Source: Pterois miles
Lineage: Eukaryota; Chordata; Actinopteri; Perciformes; Scorpaenidae
Reading direction: 5' to 3'
DNA: 64,000 nucleotides
Assembly (NCBI GenBank): GCA_947000775.1
Contig: CAMQGK010000048.1
Coordinates: 4,551,001-4,615,000, forward strand
How positions within the stretch are numbered: the first letter of the stretch is position 1; each line of letters opens with the position of its first letter. The notes beneath the pieces are model-generated. The model was not told where the DNA came from and made no database searches. It saw only the letters and a list, made by a program, of their open reading frames with translations. The position numbers were made by a program, and so were the translations under genes. Shown here piece by piece: positions 1 through 11,219 of the stretch.

Positions 1-1078
1 TGAGGAAAGTCACAGTGAATCTCAAAGAAAACACATGAAGCTGTGTGGAAGAGCACCGAGTTTCACCATAGTTCAAGTAAAAAGTTAAATATGTGAAAAT
101 GATTCTGCAGGAAGTGGAACTTTTCTTTAGGTTGTGAAAATGAAATCCGACCTGACGTGGTGGTTTGCATGAACGTCTCCAGGTCATATTGTCAAGTTAT
201 CAAGTGGAAGTGAAGTCTGTGGGCGAGTGTGTGTGGACTCCAGATCCTCTCAGGACAAGGAGGCTTTACCGGCTTCACCGTCTCCCAACACATAAACTAT
301 ACTGGTAGAAAACGGCGAGAGTGTCCATCCGGGCCGATTTCGCTGTACGCCGTGGGCTATACTCTGAACCGGCGCCATGATCGTCGATGGAAACAGTGAA
401 AAATGACCCAACACTCAACATTCACCTGAGAAGCTGGAATCAGAGAATTTTAATTTTTACAATTAATCAACTGTCAATTTTCTATCAGTCAACTACTATA
501 ATATATAAGGCTGATATACGAGGCAGCAAGTCAACAGGGCGAGTCGTGACGGCTGGAGGACCGGGTCAGAACGTCTCTAGAACCACAACTCTTGTGAATT
601 AAACAGGCAACAAAACCAGAACAGTTCTGTTTAGGGAACAACTCCACTGTTGACACTGCTGTGTTTGCACAGTGAAACTGAACATTGTGGAGCGATCAGC
701 TGATTGTAACGTGAAACGTGATGCTCAGTAACTCTGCTGCAGAAATATTGATCTGTCAGCGGATCATCTCCCAGCTGAACATATTCCACTTACTATGTGT
801 TTGGAAGGAAACATCATTTTTGTATGAAATAGGAATTACACTGAAATAATTAATTCTCTAAATGACTGACGTAGATTTCTGTTAAAGCAATGGCAAGACG
901 ATGCAGAGATGGTGAAGAGTGCCACAGAACCTAAATACCAGTCACGAGGAGTGACTGGATTTCAGTCGAGGACCTTGCTAATATTTAATGTGTTCATGAA
1001 ATATTGAGCCACCAGGTTAGGTTTATTAAAGGCTGCTGTTTTCATGTGTAGGTACAGAATAAAGGCCATGTTGGTGAG
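1..1078. other. Unassigned single-copy sequence
   Basis: No gene or transposon recognised. The 71-codon open frame at 387-602 has no recognisable domain. There is a small perfect hairpin (CCAGTCAC / GTGACTGG) at 938-958. Confidence 0.4.
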
Positions 1079-1141
1079 TTGCCCTCCGTGTGACTAGAGA
1101 CGCTGACTCTGCCCTCCATGTGACTAGAGACGCACTGCTGA
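1079..1141. repeat. Two-copy direct repeat, about 31 bp
   Basis: Two near-identical copies containing CTCCGTGTGACTAGAGACGC and CTCCATGTGACTAGAGACGC lie head to tail. One difference is CpG to CpA. Confidence 0.7.
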
Positions 1142-1287
1142 CGCTTCATCTTCAGAGTATCTCTGAATGGAGAACAGCTGGCCATGAATCGCCTTCATCT
1201 TCTATTAATTATCATCAATAACGCCTCCCTGCCCATTTATCTCCCACATGCACCCACTAACCACTCTACTGATCATCCAACCCCCAT

Positions 1288-1288
<1 letters not shown>

Positions 1289-1318
<30 letters not shown>
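1289..1318. repeat. (CA)15 microsatellite
   Basis: Pure CA dinucleotide run. The flanking DNA (1320-1500) is C-rich and pyrimidine-biased, which creates overlapping open frames of about 80 codons that are not genes. Confidence 0.95.
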
Positions 1319-1322
<4 letters not shown>

Positions 1323-1604
1323 CATGCACATCGTCAACACACCAACCCCCATGTCTCCCATACAAATAGGTTCTTCATCCCCCTCCCCCTCCAGGCTCCA
1401 TCATCACTCTCCACCAGTCTCTCCTCACCCCACCCACTCACCACTTCCTCTCCGCCCCCACCCCTTCAGCCCTTCGTCACCATCCTTCACTAGCACTGTA
1501 TCAACCCGATCTGGGGCTCTCCCTGGAAGCACCGACATTTACTCCCTGCATCCTCATTGGTGGCTGTGAGCTGATTCAGGATTCCTGTCCAATCAAACCG
1601 AAGC

Positions 1605-1911
1605 AGTCCCACGAGGGGAAATTCAATTTCTTCACTCTGTTGTTAACTTATACACAGTACACACAGACCTGAAACACACACATGCACAAACAGGACCCAT
1701 AGACCTGCAGAGTGAGGGGGCTGCTCCTGACAAGCCCCCCGAGCAGTTGGGGGTTTGGTGCCTTGCTCAGGGGCACCTCGGCAGTGCCCAAGAGGTAAAC
1801 TGGCACCTGTCCAGCTACCAGTTCACACTCAGTTCTTGATCTATATCAGGACTTGAACCGGTGACCCTACGATTCCCAAACCACCTCTCTACAGACTGAG
1901 CTACTGCCGCC
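1605..1911 (-). mobile_element. tRNA-derived SINE, minus strand
   Basis: Read on the minus strand it begins with GGCGGCAGTAGCTCAGTCTG (tRNA-like A box) and has a B box GGTTCAAGTCC. It then carries the family's body (GGTGCCCCTGAGCAAGGCAC) and the part of the 3' end read on the plus strand as AGTCCCACGAGGGGAAATTC. The AATAAAGGAATATCT tail is missing. It is the same family as the copies at 24244-24594 and 55416-55716. Confidence 0.88.
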
Positions 1912-2447
1912 TAACCCAGCATGAGCTGAAGTCTGTGATCGACATGCAGCTTCTATCTGAACCAGCAGTCTGTTAATACCAGGCCCAGCAGGTGTCAGCG
2001 AACACCTTCCAGGTAAACAAGAAAACAGGTCGATGTGTCATCATTTACGATGGAAGAGCAGTTTAAAATGACATTCCCATAGAAGTGAACCGCAGCCTCA
2101 GCCTCAGCCGGTTCAGGGGAAACGGATTATGGGCGCAGACATCAACATGGTAATAACTACTGTATTACATGGTTGTAAACTGCATCACGGTCTGCCTTTA
2201 AGTTTGTTCGTCCAGACCTCTGCTATGATGACAAACATATTTCTGATACTGTGACGTCAAAAACAACATAAATCACAATCGGACGTATTTTTAGGAGGCC
2301 AGGCTGTGCTAAAAGTATAGTGCACAGTATATATACAAAATATACAGTATATACAACATATACAATATAAACAGCATATACAATACATCCAATATATACA
2401 ACATATTATATATGGTATATACAACGTATTCAATATATACAATATAT
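1912..2447. other. Unassigned, AT-rich toward the right
   Basis: No gene recognised. From about 2310 the sequence becomes a degenerate TATACA/ATATACAA-rich stretch that leads into the CA-rich array. Confidence 0.4.
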
Positions 2448-3190
2448 CCACACACACACACACACACACATTCCCACACACACACACACGTACACTTACA
2501 CACACGCATACACATGTACACTTACACACACACACACACACACACCTACACCTACACACCTACACACCTACACCCACACACCTACACACCCACACACCTA
2601 CACCTACACACCTACACCTACACACCCACACACCTACACCTGCACACCTACACCTACACACCTACACCCACACACCTACACATCTACACCTACACATCTA
2701 CACCTACACTCCTACACTTACACACCTACACCTACACACCCACACACCTACACCTACACACCCACACATCTACACACCCACACACCTACACCTACACACC
2801 TACACCCACACACCTACACATCTACACCTACACACCTACACTCCTACACTTACACACCTACACCTACACACCCACACACCTACACCTACACACCCACACA
2901 CCTACACCTACACACCTACACACCCACACACCTACACCTACACACCCACACACCTACACACCCACACACCTACACCTACACACCTACACCTACACTCCTA
3001 CACCTACACACCTACACCTACACACCCACACACCTACACCTACACTCCCACACACCTACACCTACACACCTACACACCTACAGACCTACACCTACACACC
3101 TGCACACCTACACCTACACACCTACACATCTACACCTACACATCTACACTCCCACACACCTACACCTACACACATACACACCTACACACT
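2448..3190. repeat. CA microsatellite grading into a CACACCTACACCTA minisatellite
   Basis: Short CA runs (2448-2543) pass into hundreds of bases of CACACCTACA / CCTACACCTA units of 6-8 bp. The 336-codon open frame starting at 2412 is made of Thr/His/Leu/Tyr repeats and is an array artefact. Cytosine-rich strand is plus. Confidence 0.95.
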
Positions 3191-3301
3191 GTGGATACTG
3201 GGGGATGGTGAGCTGAAGCCCAGCTGTCACATCGCCCCTCATTCTGTAATTCTTCATTTTATCAGTGTGCACTCCGGCTCTTTTCCTCCACCTCTCCGTC
3301 G

Positions 3302-3350
3302 CCCACACACACCTACACACACACACCTACACACCTACACCCACACACAC
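3302..3350. repeat. Small satellite island of the CA/CACACCTA array
   Basis: CACACACCTACACAC units recur about 110 bp after the main array ends, separated by unique DNA. Confidence 0.8.
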
Positions 3351-4299
3351 TCCGATGCAACACTCAGACACACATGTATGCGAACACGTACTCAGAAAGT
3401 CCCGCCCACACACTTGGCGTAGCTTCAATGCCGGATCGTAGCCTCTAGCATGAATACTCTTTGAGCTAAGGAGCTATATTAGCTTCTCCATCTTTTCTGT
3501 CTGTAGGACAGTGTATTCGCTGCAGTAGCACCAGCTAGCAGCATGCAGTCAGCAAAGGTTTGCCTCGGGCGGCTTCCTCAGCTTCGCTTTGGTCCACACA
3601 GATCTGCTCTCCTTGCCAAATGAGTATGTATTGATATGTATGAATTTCTATATGTGTGTGTGTGTGTGTGCTCATACATGCTCAAGGTTATCTTCCTCTA
3701 TTAATGGCATCTAAGGCCATATGTACTGAGAGCATGTGTGTGTTTCTGCATACCGATGTATAACATTTTGCTTCACTTAATCTCCTGCACAGGACATATA
3801 TCACGAAGATTAAGGCGGGGTTAGGTAGAAGGAGGTGAGAGAGGAGCAGCTGACGAGTTGCCTCAAACACGACAAAGACAGCATCACCAGCATTAAACCA
3901 GTTCAGCCTCCAGAACCCAGCCTTTTTCAACAGCGTCAGTCCGTTGGTGTAGAAATGCCACGATAATGTCATTAAAGGCATTAAGTTCGGCTTTTTTGAT
4001 TTGTCATTTGTACGCCACGTGTCCTGTATGACTGCAGTGTTAATGACGCAGTATAAACAGGGAGGAAGGCCATTTATTTATGTTATATTAACCAGGAGAC
4101 CCATGTTCGAGAGCGTTGTTGACCGACGTGCTGTCTTCTAAGTTACGTTAGTCACAATCGTCAGATGACATTAAATGACAGGAATGTGTGTGTGATGCCA
4201 CGGTGTTTATTCATAGGACCCGCCTTCCTGGATGGGTTGACAGTGTAGTCAACAAAAACTTCAATAAGGGGCTGATTTCTTGATCCACAAGGGAAATGC
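3351..4299. other. Unassigned single-copy sequence with a short TG run
   Basis: A (TG)n run of about 19 bp lies at 3652-3670. The minus-strand 97-codon frame at 3688-3981 has no recognisable motif. No gene or transposon recognised. Confidence 0.4.
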
Positions 4300-4630
4300 A
4301 GAAGGCTGTTGTGTCATAACAGCTACTTCATAGCTCATATTTTATTTTGTCATTTCATTCATTGTCCATGTTTCCTGTTTTATTTTGGTGCACTAACTGT
4401 CCCCCTTGTTTCAGATCACCCTACTTCCTGTTCTTGTGTGTTTCCCTCCTTCGGGATGAATTACAGCCTCACCTCCACCTGTGTCTCGTTGTCTCCTCCC
4501 TCACCTGTAGTTAATGTGCGTCTCTCCTTCTGTCCCAGTTTGTCTTGTCTTCTCGTGAGTAAGCGTTCCCGCCTTTTCCCCGTGTGTGTCTCATCATGCT
4601 TTTTTTCCTTTTTTGAAACTGTCTCCTGAG
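4300..4630 (+). mobile_element. Degraded gypsy-type LTR relic, left part, cut by minisatellite
   Basis: Shares with the LTR at 32116-32638 the blocks TTTCCTGTTTTATTTTG, TTGTTTCAGATCACxCTACTTCCTG, CTCACCTCCACCTG and a late AAGCGT..CCTTTTT segment, in the same order. Homology fades where the 12-bp array begins. Boundaries are approximate. Confidence 0.6.
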
Positions 4631-4635
4631 TCGGG

Positions 4636-5760
4636 CCTGTTACCAGTCGTGTCACCAGTCGAGTTACCAGTCGAGTTACCAGTCCTGTTACCAGTCGTGT
4701 TGCCAGTCCTGTTACCAGTCGAGTTACCAGTCGTGTCACCAGTCGAGTTACCAGTCCTGTTACCAGTCGAGTTACCAGTCCTGTTACCAGTCGTGTTGCC
4801 AGTCCTGTTACCAGTCGAGTTACCAGTCCTGTTACCAGTCGTGTTGCCAGTCGTGTCACCAGTCGTGTCACCAGTCGAGTTACCAGTCCTGTTACCAGTC
4901 GAGTTACCAGTCCTGTTACCAGTCGTGTTGCCAGTCCTGTTACCAGTCGAGTTACCAGTCCTGTTACCAGTCGAGTTACCAGTCCTGTTACCAGTCGAGT
5001 TACCAGTCCTGTTAACAGTCGAGTTACCAGTCGAGTTACCAGTCGAGTTACCAGTCCTGTTACCAGTCGTGTTGCCAGTCGTGTTACCAGTCGAGTTACC
5101 AGTCCTGTTACCAGTCGAGTTACCAGTCCTGTTACCAGTCGAGTTACCAGTCGTGTTACCAGTCGTGTTGCCAGTCGTGTTACCAGTAGAGTTACCAGTC
5201 CTGTTACCAGTCGAGTTACCAGTCGTGTTACCAGTCGTGTTGCCAGTCGTGTTACCGGTAGAGTTACCAGTCCTGTTACCAGTCGAGTTACCAGTCCTGT
5301 TACCAGGCCTGTTACCAGTCCTGTTACCAGTCGAGTTACCAGTCGTGTCACCAGTCGAGTTACCAGTCGTGTCACCAGTCAAGTTACCAGTCGTGTCACC
5401 AGTCAAGTTACCAGTCGTGTCACCAGTCGAGTTACCAGTCCTGGTACCAGTCGTGTCACCAGTCGAGTTACCAGTCGTGTCACCAGTCGAGTTACCTGTC
5501 CTGGTACCAGTCGTGTCACCAGTCGAGTTACCAGTCGTGTCACCAGTCGTGTTACCAGTCGAGTTACCAGTCCTGGTACCAGTCGTGTCACCAGTCGAGT
5601 TACCAGTCGTGTCACCTGTCGAGTTACCTGTCCTGGTAGCAGTCGTGTCACCAGTCGAGTTACCAGTCGTGTCACCAGTCGTGTCACCAGTCGAGTTACC
5701 AGTCGTGTCACCAGTCGAGTTACCAGTCGTGTTACCAGTCGTGTTACCAGTCGTGTTACC
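4636..5760. repeat. 12-bp minisatellite, about 94 units
   Basis: Unit GTTACCAGTCNN, with the last two bases varying among GT, GA and CT, and variants GTCACCAG, GTTGCCAG and GGTACCAG. Because 12 is a multiple of three, frames stay open on both strands for more than 1.1 kb (401, 414 and 304 codons of simple repeats). These are not taken as genes: composition is pure repeat and both strands are open. Confidence 0.96.
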
Positions 5761-6238
5761 ACCAGGACCCAGGATGGCCTTAAAGCTGTAGCCATGCTGT
5801 CGGAGGAGAAGAAGGTCATGGAGAGGTTCACCACTCATCTACAAATCAGCTGACCAAAATAAGCAGACTTTCTCACCACGCTGACTCGTCTTGTGCGTAG
5901 TTGTCATGGAGGCATCACACTTTAACTGAGACTGGTAAATGAACTCTGTTGTTCTTGTTCACTGTGTTTTATGTGTATTCATGTGTGGTTGAGTAAGGTG
6001 AGAGAGTTTTGCTGGAGTTTCCTGTCTCTACACCTCAGATCACATGACTCCCGTGTTCATGAGCATTCAGCTGTCTGAATAGATGAAGGACTTAACAGCA
6101 GGACGTTGACTTCCCCTGATCTTTACCTCACTACTGGCTCACCAGGCAGGGCCATCACATTAGACTAACATTTTATATTACATCTTATATTGTTATATTA
6201 TTATTGTATTACATGTTTATTATGTATTATAGTACATG
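5761..6238. other. Unassigned; right flank of the 12-bp array
   Basis: A stop-free plus-strand frame leaves the array and reads through a short non-repetitive stretch ending at 5853. Further right the sequence becomes AT-rich (6165-6235). Nothing recognisable. Confidence 0.35.
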
Positions 6239-6345
6239 CTGTGGTAGAAGAAGTACTCAGATGTACAACTTGTACTTGTACAAGTACCTCAAAATTGTAC
6301 TTAAGCCTATACTTGAGTAAATGTACTTAGTTACATTTGTCTACT
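6239..6345. repeat. Dispersed fish repeat fragment (AAGAAGTACTCAGAT type)
   Basis: Starts GTGGTAGAAGAAGTACTCAG and ends with CAAGTACCTCAAAATTGTAC and TTGAGTAAATGTACTTAGTT. I know this as a very common short dispersed repeat of percomorph genomes. A related inverted fragment occurs at 50622-50665. Confidence 0.6.
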
Positions 6346-6349
6346 GTGT

Positions 6350-6690
6350 CCAGTTTCAGCTTCACTACGTTGGCTTCCGGTAGCATCTAGGACTGACTCA
6401 GAGTCCTGCTGCTGGCATACGAGGCTTTTCATGGACCAGGACCAGCTGCCACCACCAGCTCCATCACTGACTATCTGCCTCCAGCAGCACCATCACTGCT
6501 GCTGGTCTGGAACTGGGCCTAAAGTCTGGAGCCCACTACCCTCAGATATCAGGAAGACGACTCCATAGATCTTCATCTTTAAAGTCAGCTGAGCTTTTCA
6601 TCAGCTCCTCATTAGTCTGAACACTGCTCAGCTGAGCTGCTGCGTTTATTTCACAAGTTTTATTTAACGTATATGTATGAATTTTTGTTA
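6350..6690 (+). mobile_element. L2-like LINE fragment, end of reverse transcriptase ORF
   Basis: Plus-strand reading gives decayed pieces typical of the ORF2 C-terminus of L2/Rex1-type LINEs: RWLPVASRTDSESCC and VWSPLPSDIRKTT followed by a Phe-Lys-rich end, with stops and frameshifts. Its 3' UTR continues at 7150-7376 after an LTR insertion. Confidence 0.7.
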
Positions 6691-6694
6691 GGAA

Positions 6695-7150
6695 TGTCAG
6701 GTCTTGTGTTTCATGTTGCATGCTCTTATGTTTGCACTTCCTGTTTTATTTTGTATTGTAACGTCCCCTCTCGTTTCAGATCACTTCACTTCCTGCCTAC
6801 ATGTTTCCCGCCTTCACGTTCTAGCACCTCCCTCTGACCCAGTCACGACACCACTCACCTGCGTCCGATCGTCTTCTCCCGCCCTGATTGTGTCCACCTG
6901 TCATCGTCAATCAGTCCCCTGACTGGTATTAATGTGCTTCCTTTTCCCTCTGAGCCAGTTCGTCTTGCTTCATTCGTGTCCAAGCATTCCAGCGTCCTTC
7001 TAGTGTTTTCTGACTGCCTGGGTTTTTCATCCGCTGCCTGGTTTTTTGACTCAGCCCTGCTGTTTGATTCCTGTGAACCGAACCTCTGCTGCCATTAAAG
7101 ACGCCGTTTTGTGCCAAACCCGTTTCCGTGTGTTTCGCTATTGAGTCCTC
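6695..7150 (+). mobile_element. Degraded gypsy-type solo LTR nested in a LINE
   Basis: Starts TGTCAGG and carries CTTCCTGTTTTATTTTGTAT, TTTCAGATCACTTCACTTCC, CTCACCTGCGTCCGATCGTC, CCCGCCCTGATTGTGTCCAC and a CATTAAAG polyadenylation-like signal at about 7093. The blocks are collinear with the LTR at 32116-32638. The right end is worn, so no target duplication is visible. Confidence 0.75.
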
Positions 7151-7376
7151 ACCTGCTTCTTATTTATTTTAATTTTACTCTTATTTAGTTTTAACACTGC
7201 TTGAGAGCACTATTGGTTTTATATGTATTTTACTTAAATTCTACTGTTTCATTTTTTTTCCTCTTTTCTTGTCGTTTTTAAATATTCTTGTTCATTTTAA
7301 TGCTCTTTCTTTATTGGGAAGCACTTTGAGTTGCAATGCTGTATGAAAGGTGCTATACAAATAAAGTGATGCATTT
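7150..7376 (+). mobile_element. L2-like LINE 3' UTR and tail
   Basis: Contains the familiar LINE tail AAGCACTTTGAGTTGCAATG and GGTGCTATACAAATAAAG. It matches the end expected for the LINE body at 6350-6690, so the two were one element before the LTR entered. Confidence 0.75.
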
Positions 7377-8304
7377 TTAATACCTTCACTTTTTTGCATG
7401 AAATGCTTGTGGGATGTTTGCTGAAGTGACTGGATGTGGCACAGAAGCATGAACAGCACGCCCATCAGTCGTCCAGCCAAACTTGCTAAAAGCAAGCAAA
7501 AAAAGCAAAAAACACTTCACGCAAACATGAAAACTTTTTTGCACAACTCAGGACTTTTTATGAAATTTTGAAGTTTCCAAACAGCTGTTGTCGTCATGCA
7601 GGTCAAATCAGTGAACGTAAACAGAGCGACTGCGAGTGGTAGTTTATGATTTCATCTGTGATCAGAAACTGTCCTAAACTGGGTTTTAAACATTAAAGAC
7701 GATTGTTGCTTCATCATTCTGATTTTAAAATGTAATGAAAACAAATAAATGAAACTGTGAAATAGTTTTGACCATATTCTGTTACCTGTGAGATACATCT
7801 CGTATCTCCTGTGCTGCTTTTGAAGCGTTACTGCGAAGGATTTCTTCAAACCTTAAAGTCAAAACTCAACATTTCCCCCAAATAAAAGCATAAAATAGTC
7901 TGACGAAGGGCGTCAAAAGTTTGTGCAAAGCCTGAAAGTAATGAGGGAGCGCTAAAGAGCCAACAGGTCATGCCAAGCCTAATTACACAATCAAAAGCAA
8001 GTAATTACTAGTGAGAGTATGCATGTCAAGTTCCAGGAGGATTTATACAGCCTAAAGGTCTCAGACATGTTCGTAAATCTTCAATTTACACAAAATCCAA
8101 GATGGCTGACTTTCTGTTGAATGAAAAAAATCTCAAAAATATTTAATACACTCTTGCAGATGTGAGCAATGACATACTCAGATTTCAGGACTATCGAAGT
8201 GGCTTCCTCTCAGACCTGTGTTAGGGGGCGCCACGGAGCCCGCCGCCGACGCCCGAGCCTGCACGACAATTAACACCAGCTCTGATGTCGTTTGTTCCAA
8301 AGGT
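7377..8304. other. Unassigned AT-rich sequence
   Basis: No gene recognised; open frames are short and without motifs. Confidence 0.35.
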
Positions 8305-8386
8305 TGAGTTTCCTGCCTGCATGTTTCCCGCCTTCACCTTTGAGCACCTCCCTCTGACCCAGTTACTACACCATTCACCTGCGCAA
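8305..8386 (+). mobile_element. Short fragment of the gypsy-type LTR family
   Basis: TTTCCTGCCTGCATGTTTCC through CCTCCCTCTGACCCAGTTAC matches 6790-6865 closely. A (GAAA)n run follows (8386-8406). Confidence 0.65.
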
Positions 8387-8406
8387 AGAAAGAAAGAAAG
8401 AAAGAA

Positions 8407-8963
8407 ACGCATACCTCGGCGAGCGTCCACTGGGGAAATGCCTGCTACAGCAGACGGCCAGTGGTTCCCTGACAGCTGGTGAAAGCAGGAATCGATTCGG
8501 TCTGCGCACCATTACAAGTTGACACTGTAGCGCCGGCGCTCAGACGCTGTTCACATTTTCTTAGAAAACACATTGGACGCAGTCGCTGAGGCCATGTGAC
8601 GCTGAGAATGCAGCGGTGTTGAAGAGCTCAGGGTTCATTTATTCACTAAATTATTATTTTAAGTTTTTCCATTCATTCACTCTGTTCATTCAGTGGAGGT
8701 CTGAGTAATAGACCTTTAAACACCATCACTCACTCCATCCCAGAACTGAAACAAGCAGAGTCGTCTTCGTGTCTTACGTTGTCTGCAGCCGTGAGGTCAG
8801 CTGATAGCAGGTCAGGTTTTCCATGTTAACCGTCGCGTCACCGTGGTGACATCGTGACATTACGTCATCAGAGCCGGATCTCATGGACGCATTATTGTGT
8901 CGAGAAATAATTCCTGCAAAGATCAGAGATACAACAGTGTTTACATTCTTCTGGTTGAGTGGT

Positions 8964-8968
<5 letters not shown>
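8407..8968. other. Unassigned single-copy sequence
   Basis: Nothing recognised between the (GAAA)n run and the CA microsatellite. Confidence 0.35.

Positions 8969-8999
<31 letters not shown>
8969..8999. repeat. (CA)n microsatellite
   Basis: Pure CA run of about 30 bp. Confidence 0.93.
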
Positions 9000-9000
<1 letters not shown>

Positions 9001-9091
9001 TTACAGTATATAAAGTGTAGATATCCAGTCTGGATCTTTTAGCCTCAGCTTTGTTTCTCAGTGCATTATTTATGATTGAAGCATCAACTAC

Positions 9092-9204
9092 AGGAAGAAG
9101 AAGAAGAAGAAGAAGAAGAAGCAGAAGAAGAAGAAGAAGAAGCAGAAGAAGAAGAAGAAGAAGAAGCAGAAGAAGAAGAAGAAGCAGAAGAAGAAGAAGA
9201 AGCA
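9092..9204. repeat. (GAA)n/(GCAGAA) purine microsatellite
   Basis: GAA triplets interrupted at intervals by GCA. The reverse strand gives poly-Leu or Ser/Ala open frames that are artefacts. A (TG)n run follows at 9232-9254. Confidence 0.93.
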
Positions 9205-9360
9205 TGCCCTGAGAACATGCTGTCCTCAGTTTGTGTGTGTGTGTGTGTGTGTGTACGTTTATCCTGTGTATACATGTGTCTATATAATCCAGTGACCCCA
9301 CATGCCGTCTGCACAGATCTGATGAAAGAAATGCTGACAGCAGGTTCAAACTAATATCAG

Positions 9361-10712
9361 GATGAGATAATGAGATAATGTGACGATGAGATAATGAGAC
9401 AATGAGATGATGAGATGATGAAATGATGAGACGATGAGACAATGAGACAGTGAGATAATGTGACGATGAGATAATGAGACAATGAGATCATGAGACGATG
9501 AAATGATGAGACAATGAGACAGTGAGATAATGAGACGATGAGATGATGAAATGATGAGACGATAAGATAACGAGAAGATGAGATGATGAGATAACAAGAC
9601 AATGAGATGACAAGATAACAAGACGATGAGACGATGAGACAATGAGATGATGAGAAGATGAGACAATGAGATAATGAGACAATGAGATGATGAGACGATG
9701 AGATAACGAGATGATGAGACAATGAGATAACGAGACAATGAGATGATGAGAAGATGAGACAATGAGATAACGAGACGATGAGATGATGAGAAGATGAGAT
9801 AATGAGATAACGAGACAATGAGATGATGCGATAACGAGACAATGAGATGATGAGATGATGAGATAACGAGATGATGAGATGATGAGATGATGAGACAATG
9901 AGATAACGAGACAATGAGATGATGAGAAGATGAGACAATGAGATAACGAGACGATGAGATGATGAGAAGATGAGATAATGAGATAACGAGACAATGAGAT
10001 GATGCGATAACGAGACAATGAGATGATGAGACAATGAGATGATGAGACGATAAGATAATGAGACAATGAGACAATGAGATGATAAGAAGATGAGACGATG
10101 AGACAATGAGACAACGAGACAATGACATGATGAGACGATGAGACAATGAGACAACGAGACAATGACATGATGAGACGATGAGACAATGAGATGATGAGAA
10201 GATGAGACAATGAGATAATGAGACAATGAGATGATGAGACGATGAGATAACGAGACAATGAGATGATGAGAAGATGAGACAATGAGATAACGAGACGATG
10301 AGATGATGAGAAGATGAGATAATGAGATAACGAGACAATGAGATGATGCGATAACGAGACAATGAGATGATGAGACAATGAGATGATGAGACGATGAGAT
10401 AACGAGATGATGAGATGATGAGACAATGAGATAACGAGACAATGAGATGATGAGAAGATGAGACAATGAGATAACGAGACGATGAGATGATGAGAAGATG
10501 AGATAATGAGATAACGAGACAATGAGATGATGCGATAACGAGACAATGAGATGATGAGACAATGAGATGATGAGACGATGAGATAATGAGACAATGAGAT
10601 GATAAGAAGATGAGACGATGAGACAATGAGACAACGAGACAATGACATGATGAGACGATGAGACAATGAGACAATGAGACAATGACATGATGAGACGATG
10701 AGACAATGAGAT
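9361..10712. repeat. 8-bp minisatellite, about 169 units, with higher-order repeats
   Basis: Unit ATGAGAYR, with variants ATAACGAG and ATGCGATA. Marker GATGCG recurs at 9825, 10001, 10345 and 10529, spaced 176, 344 and 184 bp, all multiples of 8. Since 8 is not a multiple of three, each minus-strand frame cycles through the same eight-residue motif (SSHHLIVS-like), so all three frames stay open for 420-480 codons. Confidence 0.96.
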
Positions 10713-11219
10713 GTCCACATCCGCAGTGGAACAGAAAGCAGAAGAGATGCAACAAGAGACAACTTTGTTAAAACACATCTGCTCTATGTGCAGCTCTGGC
10801 ATCAGCTGTTTTTGACAAATAAATTAGTAAAATAAAAAACACATAAATTAACTTTTCCCCCCCAAATGTCCTCACACACACACACCCTTTACACTGTATT
10901 GTGATAAGAGGCTTATACAGTTGTGGCTGACTGATGGTCGTGTTTCCTGTTTCCGGGCCTCAGTTTGTTTGGTTTCTCTGATCAGGATCAAGTTCTCATG
11001 ACTGTTATTTCAGCCTCCACAACATTCAGTCATCTGTGCATCATAGTAGCAGTTTTTCACTCTTTCCAACAATTTTGGACATGCATCAGTTGCTTTCATA
11101 CAATTAAATATATGTTTTATAACATTATCATCTGCTCATGTCATGGCAGTCAACGTTAACGAGACATATTTGAGTTGAAGCTCTAGTTGTTCTCCACAGT
11201 AATCACTGAGCTAGCAGAT
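10713..11219. other. Unassigned; left flank of the transposase relic
   Basis: A short CA run lies at 10873-10885. The stretch before 11220 ends with TTCTCCACAG, a possible splice acceptor just before the transposase-like frame. Confidence 0.35.

Noticed and set aside
2257..3422. Thr/His/Leu/Tyr-rich 336-codon frame and Cys/Val frames opposite
   Set aside because: Translations of CA/TG and CACACCTA repeats.
4586..5838. Open frames of 401 and 414 codons on opposite strands
   Set aside because: Both are translations of a 12-bp tandem repeat, whose length keeps every frame open. Simple two- to four-residue composition, no domain.
9346..10802. Three minus-strand frames of 424-481 codons (Ser/His/Leu/Ile)
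   Set aside because: Generated by the 8-bp array; all frames give the same cycle.
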